Shown: in pieces, positions 1-9,304 of the stretch
How positions within the stretch are numbered: the stretch's first letter is position 1
Layout of the letters: every line of letters begins with the position of its first letter
DNA from: Mycobacterium kiyosense
Lineage (GTDB): Bacteria > Actinomycetota > Actinomycetes > Mycobacteriales > Mycobacteriaceae
Assembly (NCBI GenBank): GCA_021654635.1
Contig: AP025179.1
Coordinates: 5,642,001 to 5,706,000 of the forward strand
Direction: 5' to 3'
Length of the DNA stretch: 64,000 nucleotides
Position numbers and translations under genes: made by a program
The notes under the pieces: model-generated
Databases searched by the model: none
What the model was told of the DNA's origin: nothing
The model's input: the letters and a program-made list of their open reading frames with translations, nothing else

Positions 1-443
1 GCGGCCAACAGATCGACCAGGTAGGACATCGGCCCGCCGAGCCGGCGCGGCGCGTACTGGGTGAGGTAGATCGCCACCCCGAGCGCCACCGGCATCGCCA
101 CGAGCAGGGCGAACACCGCCACCAGCACGGTGACCTGCAGCAATTCGAAGATCCCGAACCGCATCGCCGAGGTATCCGCGGTAGACCAGCTTCCGGCGTA
201 GGTGAAGAAGTTCACCCGGTTGCGCGCCAACGCCGGAAGCGCGCTGGCCGACAGGAACATGCCGATGGCGGCGATCAGCACCACGATGAGCACACCGGCG
301 CCCTCCGCCAGCCGACGGAAGATCCGGTCGCCCAGCGACGGCCGAGTATGGCCCCACGGACTGATCGGAACGACCGGTGGTTCCGGGTATGGCGCAGCGA
401 CCACCTCACCCGAACCCGCAGCGGCTGGGTCTGGAATCGTCAC
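1..443 (-). CDS. pstC: Phosphate ABC transporter permease PstC (N-terminal part, runs off window)
   Basis: This is one of the two membrane permeases of the high-affinity phosphate importer PstSCAB. The visible part starts at a GTG (443) and reads without a stop to the window edge, about 147 residues. A cytoplasmic N-terminus is followed by a first hydrophobic segment (VLIVVLIAAIGMFL), a periplasmic stretch with an NFFTYAGSW motif, and a second hydrophobic segment (LLQVTVLVAVFALLVAMPV), then the ALGVAIYLTQYAP stretch typical of PstC. It lies 87 bases downstream of pstS on the same strand, so the two are likely co-transcribed, with pstA and pstB expected beyond the window. Identification is from motif recognition and position next to pstS. 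Confidence 0.9.
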   Translation of the reverse strand, partial: MTIPDPAAAGSGEVVAAPYPEPPVVPISPWGHTRPSLGDRIFRRLAEGAGVLIVVLIAAIGMFLSASALPALARNRVNFFTYAGSWSTADTSAMRFGIFELLQVTVLVAVFALLVAMPVALGVAIYLTQYAPRRLGGPMSYLVDLLA

Positions 444-530
444 TGCTATCCCGTCGCTCCCGTATCCCGCGGCTCGGCCGATCCTCGGCAGCCCACTTGT
501 GCGCGTGCCCGGGTCATCCGTGGTCGAAAG

Positions 531-1661
531 TCACTGCAGTGCGTTGATCGCGGCGACCAGGCGCTCCTTGAGCGTATCGGGCAACGGCACATAACCGGCG
601 GACGGAAGCTCGGTTTGGCCGTGATCGACAGCGGTGGTGAGGAACGCTCTGACAGCGGCGGCGGTGTCGGCGTCGTATCCCCTGGAACACACCACCTCGT
701 AGGTGGCCATCACCAGGGGATACGCGGCCGGGTCCTGGATTCGGTAGATCGAGCTCAGCTCCAGCACGAGGTCGTGGCCGGAGGCGGCGAACGTGACGGA
801 GCGGACGGCGTTGCGGGCGGTGTCGTCGCTGAGCGGCACGACACCGTTGCCGTTGTCGATCTGCGCGAACGGCACGCCGGCCCGATCCGCGAAACCTTTC
901 TCCACATATCCGATCGCTCCCGGGGTGGACTGCACCGCCTGGATCACCCCGCCGGAGCGCTGCGCTCCTTCGCCGACCCCGCCCTGAAACTCGGTGCCCA
1001 CCCCTTTGGTCCAGCTCTGCGGGGCGGCTGCGGTCAGGTACTTCTGGAAATTGTCAGTAGTGCCCGAGGAATCCTTGCGGTAGATCGACGTGATCCTGGT
1101 GTGCGGCAGGGCCACACCGGGATTGAGCGCGATCAGGATCGGGTCGTCCCACATCCGGATTCCGCCACTGAAAATCTTGGCCGCCGCGTCGGCGTCCAGG
1201 ACCAGCTTCGAAACGCCAGTCAGGTTGTACACCAACGCAATTGGTCCGAAAACCAGGGGCAGGTCCCACGCCGGATTGCCGCCGCAGCGGCTGGCGGGCC
1301 GGCCCGATCTGGGTGGCAACCAGCGGCGAGTCCGAGCCGGCGAAGTCGACGTGGCCGGCGATGAATTGTTCGCGCCCGGCACCAGACCCCGTCCCGTTGT
1401 AGGCGACCTGCTTGCCCGGGCACAGCGCTGACCCCACACCTTGTTGAACAACCCCATCGCGTTCTGCTGGGCGGTCGACCCCTCGGCGGTCACCACGTTC
1501 TTTCCGCCGCATGACCCGGCCCCGGCAGCGGCACCGGACATTCCGGTTGTGCCGCGATTGTCGTCGCTGCCGCAGCCGGTCACGACGGCACCGCACACCG
1601 TCATGGTCGCCACCAAAGCAGCCGTCGTCCTGAGTATCGAACCGGGTTTCACCAACCCCAC
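531..1661 (-). CDS. pstS: Phosphate-binding lipoprotein PstS, with an internal out-of-frame stretch
   Basis: This is the extracytoplasmic phosphate-binding lipoprotein that feeds PstC/PstA. A signal peptide ends in a lipobox (VVTGC, followed by GSDD). The N-terminal part (TAEGSTAQQNAMGLFNKVWG) and the C-terminal part (VFGPIALVYNLTGV, KDSSGTTDNFQKYL, GAIGYVEKGFA) are typical PstS. Between about 1420 and 1297 the expected phosphate-binding segment (NGTGSGAGREQF, HVDFAGSDSPL) is found only in another minus-strand frame. The open frame therefore encodes nonsense over about 40 residues, framed by two compensating indels. The start is GTG 1661; an in-frame GTG at 1652 is an alternative. As printed, the protein would lack phosphate ligands. 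Sequencing error or recent mutation are both possible. Confidence 0.85.
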   Translation of the reverse strand: MGLVKPGSILRTTAALVATMTVCGAVVTGCGSDDNRGTTGMSGAAAGAGSCGGKNVVTAEGSTAQQNAMGLFNKVWGQRCARASRSPTTGRGLVPGANNSSPATSTSPARTRRWLPPRSGRPASRCGGNPAWDLPLVFGPIALVYNLTGVSKLVLDADAAAKIFSGGIRMWDDPILIALNPGVALPHTRITSIYRKDSSGTTDNFQKYLTAAAPQSWTKGVGTEFQGGVGEGAQRSGGVIQAVQSTPGAIGYVEKGFADRAGVPFAQIDNGNGVVPLSDDTARNAVRSVTFAASGHDLVLELSSIYRIQDPAAYPLVMATYEVVCSRGYDADTAAAVRAFLTTAVDHGQTELPSAGYVPLPDTLKERLVAAINALQ

Positions 1662-1751
1662 TTCCCCAACGCCTCGCCACGGTCGGCCGGCGGACTGGCC
1701 GCCCCCTGGTTCATTGCCAACCCGCGGGCAAAGTATGCGCGCCGGCGAAGA

Positions 1752-3421
<1,670 letters not shown>

Positions 3422-3705
3422 GCCCCTCCAGCGTCGTGGGCAAGGCCTCCAGACTCATCGCGAAATATGACGTTAGCGGCCAGAACATCTAACGATAACT
3501 TGCAACCTGGCCTTTTGCCTCGCGACGCAGCCCGCACGGACGGGCTGCAACCGCGACCGGACCAGCGGGTTCCGACCGGATGAGAAGGCCCGGCGGGGTT
3601 AGGTCGCCGCATGCCAGGCACTTTGACCTAGCGGCGCCGCGGCACCCGGCCGGGCTCGGCTGTGATCAATACAACATGGGCGACCGGCGGTGTCACAATG
3701 TCCGG

Positions 3706-4512
3706 GTGCGCAAGATCCTGCTCGGTGCAACCGCCGCGGCGATCACGATCGGCGTCGTCGGGCTGGGCGCCGTCGGCGTCGACTTCGGCGCCAGCATCTA
3801 CGCCGAATACCGGCTATCGCGGGCCGTCCGCGACGCTGCCGACCTGGGCACCGACCCCTTCGTAGCCATCCTGAGCTTCCCGTTCATCCCGCAGGCGATG
3901 CGCCGCCACTACAACGAGCTGGAGATCAAAGCCAACGCCGTCAACCAGCCGAAGGTCGGCAAGGCCACCCTCGAGGCCACCATGCACTCCATCGGCCTCA
4001 CCGACGCGTCCTGGCTGATCCGACCGGACGCCAAACTGCCGGTGGGCGAGCTGGAGAGCAGGATCATCATCGATTCGGTGCACCTGGGCCGATACCTGGG
4101 GATCACCGACCTGATGGTCGAGGCGCCGCCCCAGGAGTCCAACGACGCCACCGGCGGCACCACCGAATCGGGCATCTCGGGCAACCACGGCCTGGTGTTC
4201 AGCGGCACACCGACGTCGGCGAAATTCGACCACCGGGTCAGCGTCTCGGTGGATCTGTCCATCGCCGCCGACGACCCCGCGACCCTGGTGATCACCCCCA
4301 CCGGTGTGCTGCTCGGCCCCGAAACCGCCGATCAGCCGGTCCCCGCCGACCAGCGCGACGCGGTGCTGCGCGCCTTCAGCAGCAGGTTATCCAGCCAGAA
4401 GCTGCCGTTCGCGGTGGCCCCAAACACCGTCGGCGCCCGCGGTTCCGACGTCATCATCGAAGGCATCACCCGTGACGTGACGGTCACACTCGACGATTTC
4501 CGTCAGCCGTGA
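3706..4512 (+). CDS. lmeA: LmeA-type DUF2993 exported protein (lipomannan elongation factor)
   Basis: This 268-residue DUF2993 protein matches LmeA (Rv0817c), a cell-envelope protein needed in M. smegmatis for normal elongation of lipomannan. It begins with a basic stretch and a hydrophobic signal or anchor (residues 5-30, AAITIGVVGLGAVGVDFGAS). The rest is a beta-rich tubular lipid-binding fold with no catalytic motif. The GTG start at 3706 was chosen because the signal sequence begins right after it; CACAAT lies six bases upstream and could be a -10 element for a leaderless message. An in-frame ATG at 3676 is an alternative. It is divergent from glnR. The thioredoxin gene thiX that follows in M. 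tuberculosis is absent here. Confidence 0.85.
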   Translation: MRKILLGATAAAITIGVVGLGAVGVDFGASIYAEYRLSRAVRDAADLGTDPFVAILSFPFIPQAMRRHYNELEIKANAVNQPKVGKATLEATMHSIGLTDASWLIRPDAKLPVGELESRIIIDSVHLGRYLGITDLMVEAPPQESNDATGGTTESGISGNHGLVFSGTPTSAKFDHRVSVSVDLSIAADDPATLVITPTGVLLGPETADQPVPADQRDAVLRAFSSRLSSQKLPFAVAPNTVGARGSDVIIEGITRDVTVTLDDFRQP

Positions 4513-4554
4513 CCCCCGGCCACCCGCAATTGGCCTGATCACCATGCCATTAGG

Positions 4555-4560
4555 TAAGCT
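4555..4560 (+). promoter_or_regulatory. -10 element (TAAGCT) for leaderless transcript of the cysteine leader peptide
   Basis: TAAGCT fits the mycobacterial TANNNT -10 consensus and ends exactly seven bases before the GTG at 4568. That spacing puts the transcription start at the first base of the leader peptide codon, as expected for a leaderless mRNA. Confidence 0.7.
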
Positions 4561-4567
4561 GGCCGGC

Positions 4568-4657
4568 GTGTCAACCCGCACCGAGCTTTCGCTCACCAAG
4601 TGCCGCGCAGTCGAACTGTGCCGCACCGCGGGTTGTTGCTGTTGCTGTAGCTGCTGA
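4568..4657 (+). CDS. Poly-cysteine leader peptide (attenuator uORF) upstream of cysA2
   Basis: This 29-residue open frame begins with GTG and ends with a cysteine run (AGCCCCCSC then TGA); eight of 29 residues are Cys. It has no Shine-Dalgarno, but a -10 element sits seven bases upstream, so it is predicted to be leaderless. Poly-cysteine leaderless uORFs upstream of cysA2-type operons are known in mycobacteria to act as cysteine-responsive attenuators: when cysteine is scarce, ribosomes stall in the Cys run and expression downstream rises. The cysA2 start lies 191 bases further on. The peptide is too short for ordinary gene callers. The link to this family is by sequence and position. Confidence 0.85.
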   Translation: MSTRTELSLTKCRAVELCRTAGCCCCCSC

Positions 4658-4750
4658 GTAGCCGCGCCGATCTGCGCAGCACTCGGAACAGCCCGGAGCC
4701 CCCACCGCGGCATGTCTCCCACGCGCAACAGGCATACCTAGGAGTAATCC

Positions 4751-4807
4751 GTGTCGAGCACCATCCCCACCCGAGTGCGCGGACGGCCGCGCCGAGCGGT
4801 CCGGTAG
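4751..4807 (+). CDS. Possible second micro-ORF in the cysA2 leader
   Basis: An 18-codon frame starts with GTG eight bases after AGGAG and ends at TAG 4805-4807. It encodes a basic peptide rich in Arg ([16 protein letters not shown]). It lies between the cysteine leader peptide and cysA2. It may be translated, but chance is possible; no known family is recognised. Confidence 0.3.
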   Translation: MSSTIPTRVRGRPRRAVR

Positions 4808-4848
4808 CGCCCGCACGTTCATCAGAAGAAATCGAAAGGATCCACACC

Positions 4849-5682
4849 ATGGCACGCTCCGACGTCCTGGTCTCCGCCGAGTGGGCGGAGAAGAATCTGG
4901 ATGCCGCAGGCGTCGTCTTCGTCGAGGTCGACGAGGACACCAGCGCTTACGACGGCGGTCATATCCCCGGCGCGGTCAAGCTGGACTGGCGAGACGACCT
5001 GCAGGACCCGGTCAAGCGGGACTTCGTCGACGCCGAGCAGTTCTCCAAGCTGTTGTCCGACCGCGGCATCGCCAACGACGACACGGTGATCATCTACGGC
5101 GGCAACAACAACTGGTTCGCCGCGTACGCGTACTGGTACTTCAAGCTGTACGGCCACCGCGACGTCAAGCTGCTCGACGGCGGCCGCAAGAAGTGGGAGC
5201 TCGACGGCCGCCCGCTGTCGTCCGAGCCGGTCAGCCGGCCCGCCACCTCCTACACCGCCGCGCCGCCGGACACCTCGATCCGCGCCTTCCGCGACGACGT
5301 GATCGCCGCCATCGGGGTCAAGAACCTGGTCGACGTCCGCTCCCCCGACGAGTTCTCAGGCAAGATCCTGGCTCCGGCCCACCTGCCCCAGGAGCAGAGC
5401 CAGCGGCCCGGCCACGTCCCGGGCGCCATCAACGTGCCGTGGAGCAAAGCGGCCAACGAGGACGGCACCTTCAAATCCGACGAGGAGCTGGCCAAGCTGT
5501 ACGCCGACGCCGGGTTGGACGGCACGAAAGAGACGATTGCCTACTGTCGGATCGGGGAGCGTTCGTCGCACACCTGGTTCGTGCTGCAGGAATTGTTGGG
5601 CCACAAGAACGTCAAGAACTACGACGGCAGTTGGACGGAATACGGCTCCCTGGTGGGTGCCCCGATCGAGTTGGGAAGCTGA
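4849..5682 (+). CDS. cysA2: Thiosulfate sulfurtransferase CysA2 (two-domain rhodanese)
   Basis: This rhodanese transfers sulfane sulfur from thiosulfate to acceptors such as cyanide or thiols in the cytoplasm. It is 277 residues with two rhodanese domains: an inactive N-terminal one (about 10-125) and a catalytic C-terminal one (about 155-270). The active-site loop YCRIGERSSHTW carries the catalytic Cys near residue 233, and VDVRSPDEFSGKI marks the second domain start. ATG 4849 has AAAGGA about nine bases upstream. sseC2 follows after one base. The upstream poly-cysteine leader suggests control by cysteine supply. It matches Rv0815c. Confidence 0.95.
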   Translation: MARSDVLVSAEWAEKNLDAAGVVFVEVDEDTSAYDGGHIPGAVKLDWRDDLQDPVKRDFVDAEQFSKLLSDRGIANDDTVIIYGGNNNWFAAYAYWYFKLYGHRDVKLLDGGRKKWELDGRPLSSEPVSRPATSYTAAPPDTSIRAFRDDVIAAIGVKNLVDVRSPDEFSGKILAPAHLPQEQSQRPGHVPGAINVPWSKAANEDGTFKSDEELAKLYADAGLDGTKETIAYCRIGERSSHTWFVLQELLGHKNVKNYDGSWTEYGSLVGAPIELGS

Positions 5683-5683
5683 C

Positions 5684-5986
5684 ATGTGCTCTGCACCAAA
5701 GCAAGGACTGACATTGCCCGCCAGTGTCGACCTGGAGAAGGAAACGGTGATCACCGGCCGCGTCGTAGACCGGGACGGTCAGGCGGTCGGCGGAGCGTTC
5801 GTGCGTCTGCTGGACTCCTCCGACGAATTCACCGCCGAAGTGGTCGCCTCGGCCACCGGTGACTTCCGCTTCTTCGCCGCGCCGGGTTCGTGGACGCTGC
5901 GCGCGTTGTCCAGGGTGGGCAACGGCGACGCCGCGGTGACGCCGTCGGGGGCGGGCATCCACGAGGTGGACATCAAGATCGCCTGA
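5684..5986 (+). CDS. sseC2: SseC2-like DUF1416 protein
   Basis: This is a 100-residue DUF1416 protein that begins MCSAPKQGLTLPASVDLEKE. It shows a single carboxypeptidase-regulatory-like beta sandwich (VITGRVVDRDGQAVGGAFVRLLDSSDEF and TGDFRFFAAPGSWTLRALS). It starts two bases after the cysA2 stop codon, so it is in the same operon. The family is called sulfur-metabolism protein SseC because of this pairing with rhodanese, but its biochemical role is not established. It matches Rv0814c. The length is the family norm. Confidence 0.93.
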   Translation: MCSAPKQGLTLPASVDLEKETVITGRVVDRDGQAVGGAFVRLLDSSDEFTAEVVASATGDFRFFAAPGSWTLRALSRVGNGDAAVTPSGAGIHEVDIKIA

Positions 5987-6020
5987 CGGCAACGCTCGCG
6001 GGCAGAATAGACTCGTCGCC

Positions 6021-6119
6021 GTGGTGCTGTTCTTCGAGATCATGCTGGTCCTGTCGACCGGGGTCATCTCCTGGTTTGCGCTGTACGCGCTGTACCGGCT
6101 GATCACCGACGAGTCGTGA
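6021..6119 (+). CDS. Small single-span membrane protein, 32 residues
   Basis: GTG 6021 opens a 32-codon frame ending at TGA 6117-6119. The peptide is a hydrophobic helix with a short acidic tail: [25 protein letters not shown], then LITDES. It is therefore a predicted single-pass membrane protein. The stop overlaps the GTG start of the nitrobindin gene by four bases (GTGA), which argues that it is really translated and coupled. No function is known to me. The spacing from sseC2 is 34 bases. Confidence 0.7.
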   Translation: MVLFFEIMLVLSTGVISWFALYALYRLITDES

Positions 6120-6784
6120 CGTCCAACGAGGGCGATGACGCGGTCGGCGACCTGGCGAGTTCGGGAGACCGGGCCGTCGCCGCCGCGGCCGAACGCGCCA
6201 AGCTGACCGCCGCGCGCAACATTCCCGCGTTCGACGACCTGCCGGTTCCGCCGGACACGGCGAACCTGCGTGAGGGCGCCAGCCTGCACGACGCGCTGCT
6301 GGCGCTGTTGCCGCTGGTCGGGGTGTGGCGCGGCGAGGGCGAGGGCCGCGGAACGCACGGCGACTACCGGTTCGGCCAGCAGATCGTGGTCTCCCACGAC
6401 GGCGGCGACTACCTGATCTGGGAGGCCCGGTCCTGGCGGCTCGACGACGCCGGCGAATATGAAGAGCCCGGCCTGCGCGAAACCGGCTTCTGGCGCTTCG
6501 TCAGCGACCCCGACGATCCCACCGAGTCCACCGCGATCGAGTTGTTGCTGGCCCACTCGGCGGGGTACATCGAGTTGTTCTACGGCCGGCCCCTGACCCA
6601 GTCGTCGTGGGAACTGGCCACCGACGCCCTGGCCCGCAGCCGGTCCGGCGTGCTGGTCGGCGGCGCCAAGCGGCTGTACGGCATCGTCGAGGGCGGTGAC
6701 CTCGGCTATGTCGAGGAGCGGGTGGACGCCGACGGCGCGCTGGTGCCGCACTTGTCGGCGCGGCTGACCCGATTCGTCGGCTGA
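6116..6784 (+). CDS. Nitrobindin-family heme-binding beta-barrel protein (Rv0813c type)
   Basis: This 222-residue protein matches Rv0813c, a ten-stranded lipocalin/FABP-like barrel of the nitrobindin (THAP4_heme-bd) family. Members bind heme and are linked to nitric oxide and peroxynitrite chemistry. The signature GVWRGEGEG sits near residue 70 and is followed by [22 protein letters not shown] and an ETGFWR motif. The N-terminal 55 residues are a flexible acidic/Ala-rich lead. It overlaps the small membrane gene by four bases and is followed eight bases later by the RyR-domain gene, so all are likely one transcript. This raises the possibility that the heme/NO protein is functionally tied to the RyR/TIR genes. 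Confidence 0.85.
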   Translation: MTSNEGDDAVGDLASSGDRAVAAAAERAKLTAARNIPAFDDLPVPPDTANLREGASLHDALLALLPLVGVWRGEGEGRGTHGDYRFGQQIVVSHDGGDYLIWEARSWRLDDAGEYEEPGLRETGFWRFVSDPDDPTESTAIELLLAHSAGYIELFYGRPLTQSSWELATDALARSRSGVLVGGAKRLYGIVEGGDLGYVEERVDADGALVPHLSARLTRFVG

Positions 6785-6792
6785 CCACCCGG

Positions 6793-9171
6793 ATGCGCAC
6801 CCGCAAGACGGCCCCGCCTCGGCTGCGGTGGGCGGTGTCCGCGCTCGCCGTGCTGTTGATCGGTTACCTCGCCGCGGTGGCGGCCCGGCCCGCCATCTTG
6901 GGCGCGCTGCCCGGCTGGCTGCGCTGGTTCGGCCGGCCCGGATCGATGGCGACGACCGCGATCGTGGTCGGCGTGCTGGTCACGGCCTGCGTGATGACGT
7001 TTCGCTCCAGTGCCAATCACCGGGTGGTGGGCGTTTCGTTCACCGTGATCGCTGCGCTCATCACGATGAGCGCGGTGCTGGGCCTCAGCGCGTACTGGGG
7101 CTGCCACGACACCAACCACCCCGCCGTCTTCACGCCGTTGATGTTGACGGCCCAGCTGATCAAGGGCAGCAGCAGCGACTACTCGCTCGGCGGCCACGTG
7201 TGCCCGGATCCCACCCCTGTCGGACTCGAATTAGCCCGGCTGGCAGCGGTTTCGGCGATCTTCACCGGTCTGGGCGGCGTGGTGGTCGGCGTGTTCCGAT
7301 CCCAGGTGGACCGGCTGCGGGCCAATCTCGCCGACTCCGTCACGGCGGTCGTCGGCGTCGACGACGACACCGAGTCGATGGTCAGCGGCATCGCGCGGAC
7401 GCTGGACCGGCGCAGCACGCTGGTGGTCATCACCGGCGCCAGCGACGACCGGGTGAACCGGGTCCGCAGGCTGGGCGCCCGGGTGGTGTTGGTGGACTTC
7501 AACACACCGTCCACCCTGGTGTCGCTGCGGCTGTGGCGCCACCTCGGCCGCCTCTACCTGATGGCGCCCGACCCCGCGGTCAACCTGCTGTGGCTGGACC
7601 TGATCAGCCGTCGACTCGCCGAGGTCGCCGACAAGCGCCGGCTGCCGCTGATCGTGCGTATCGACGACCCGTGGCTGGCCGAAGCCTGGCGAGCCCAGCA
7701 GTTCGGCGGATCCGACACCCGCTGGGCCGCCGACGTGGTGGGCAAGTACGAGGTGACCGCGGCCCGGCTGCTCGACGGCATCATCGCGACGGGCCGGATC
7801 AAGCGCGTGTTCGTCTGCGGCACTTCGCAATTGACCCTGGCACTGTGTGCGGATCTGACCCGGCGCGCCTTGGAGCGCGACTTCTACGCCCCGCCCGGAG
7901 CGCATCCGCTGCCCGCGCTGACCCTGGTCGAGAGGGACGCCGCGGAATACCTGCAGGATCATCAGTTCTACCGCCGGCAAGCGGGTTTCGCCTCCGACGG
8001 GCCGTCGATCGACGCCGTAGCGGAAGCGCCGAGCATTCCCACCGTGCTGCGACTGCTGGCCGACACCGAACCCACCACCTGCGCGGTGATCCTGGTCGAC
8101 GCCCATACCGCGACCACCGGCACCCGGCTGGCGGCCCGCTTCCCCGACATGCCGGTCTACACCTCGGATCTGAACACCAGCATCGACGACGACTCGATTC
8201 AGGTGGTCGGCATGCTGCAGTCTTACTCGCTGGTGTTGGACACCCGCGAAGGGCAGGTGCAAGACGCCTGGGAACGCGCCGCGCGGCTGATTCACGAGCG
8301 TTATGTCGCCACCCTCGACCCCAGTTGGCCGCGTGGGCCGGCCGCGGTGCCGTGGGTCGAGCTCGACGAGTTCTACCGCGGCTCCAACCGTCGTCAGGTC
8401 CGCAACGCCCTGTGGATGGTCGAACAGATCGCCGGGCACACGTGGAACACCTGGGGCAGCCCGCCCGCGCAGTTGTCCGGCCGGCAGATGGCTGATTCGC
8501 CGCCGCTGGAGCAGCTGGCGATGATGGGTTTCGACGAAGCCTCGGCGCTGGCCATGGCGCGGGCCGAGCACGAAGACTGGTGCCGCTACTACCGCCGCAA
8601 CGGCTGGAAGTACGGCACACCCCGCGACGACGCGCGCAAGATCCACGACAAGCTGGTGGACTGGTCGGTGGTCGAGAGCAACCCGGACCTGCTCGGCGCC
8701 GCCGTGCGCAGCCTGGCGGCCACGCTGTGGAGTCTGCGCCAGCTCGGTTACCGATCACGCCCGCTGTGGCGCTCGTTCACCCGGGTCGGCACGGTGGCCG
8801 CCGAACAACGGCACGAGGCGTGGACGTGGAAGTCGGACTCGGGGCAGACCATGCGCGCCGACGCCGGCGACTGGGAGGTCCGATGCGACGGCAAGACGTG
8901 GTCGGTGCGCGACGACATCTTCCACGCCACCTACGAACCGGCCGGCCCTGGCGACGAAGGCTTGTGGCGCCGCAAGGGCCGGGTGCAGGCGCGGCCGGCG
9001 CAGCCCGGCGAGACCGTCAACACCCTGGAAGGACCCACAACCGCGGCCGACGGCGACTGGGTGGTGCGCGGCGCGGAGGGTGAGCAGTGGCCGGTCCCGG
9101 GCCCTGAATTCGCGCGGCGGTACGCCGAGATCCATGCCCCGGCCGACGCCGCGGTCCCCGACCGGGATTGA
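6793..9171 (+). CDS. Membrane protein with TrkA-N-like Rossmann domains and RyR domain
   Basis: A 792-residue protein. Residues 12-170 contain about four hydrophobic segments, for example VSALAVLLIGYLAAVAA and SFTVIAALITMSAVLGLSAYW. The middle part (about 190-500) looks like two potassium-channel-type Rossmann (RCK/TrkA-N) units: STLVVITGASDDRVNRVRRLGARVVLVDF, then IKRVFVCGTSQLTLALCADL. Near 590-640 is a RyR domain (HEDWCRYYRRNGWKYG, then DDARKIHDKLVDW). The C-terminus has two similar short modules (AGDWEVRCDGKTWSVRDDIF, and GDWVVRGAEGEQWPVPGPEF). RyR and RCK-type domains are proposed nucleotide sensors in bacterial signalling and conflict systems. It sits between a nitrobindin gene and a TIR gene on the same strand. 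Molecular function unknown. Confidence 0.75.
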   Translation: MRTRKTAPPRLRWAVSALAVLLIGYLAAVAARPAILGALPGWLRWFGRPGSMATTAIVVGVLVTACVMTFRSSANHRVVGVSFTVIAALITMSAVLGLSAYWGCHDTNHPAVFTPLMLTAQLIKGSSSDYSLGGHVCPDPTPVGLELARLAAVSAIFTGLGGVVVGVFRSQVDRLRANLADSVTAVVGVDDDTESMVSGIARTLDRRSTLVVITGASDDRVNRVRRLGARVVLVDFNTPSTLVSLRLWRHLGRLYLMAPDPAVNLLWLDLISRRLAEVADKRRLPLIVRIDDPWLAEAWRAQQFGGSDTRWAADVVGKYEVTAARLLDGIIATGRIKRVFVCGTSQLTLALCADLTRRALERDFYAPPGAHPLPALTLVERDAAEYLQDHQFYRRQAGFASDGPSIDAVAEAPSIPTVLRLLADTEPTTCAVILVDAHTATTGTRLAARFPDMPVYTSDLNTSIDDDSIQVVGMLQSYSLVLDTREGQVQDAWERAARLIHERYVATLDPSWPRGPAAVPWVELDEFYRGSNRRQVRNALWMVEQIAGHTWNTWGSPPAQLSGRQMADSPPLEQLAMMGFDEASALAMARAEHEDWCRYYRRNGWKYGTPRDDARKIHDKLVDWSVVESNPDLLGAAVRSLAATLWSLRQLGYRSRPLWRSFTRVGTVAAEQRHEAWTWKSDSGQTMRADAGDWEVRCDGKTWSVRDDIFHATYEPAGPGDEGLWRRKGRVQARPAQPGETVNTLEGPTTAADGDWVVRGAEGEQWPVPGPEFARRYAEIHAPADAAVPDRD

Positions 9172-9304
9172 CCGCGCACGCCGTTCGCCCGATGACCGCC
9201 CCGGGTTTGCCGGAAGCCGGTCGCCCGGGAACGGAAATGCGCTACGGTCGCAGGACGGTTTTCACCGTATTGACTTCCCCCTGCCCTCAATTGAGGAGAC
9301 CGCT

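Noticed and set aside
348..1364. Long plus-strand open frame of 338 codons
   Set aside because: It is the antisense of pstS and pstC; composition is Arg/Gly-rich shadow typical of high-GC DNA and shows no domain.
7231..8646. Minus-strand open frame of 471 codons
   Set aside because: It lies fully inside the RyR gene on the opposite strand; no family motif is visible.
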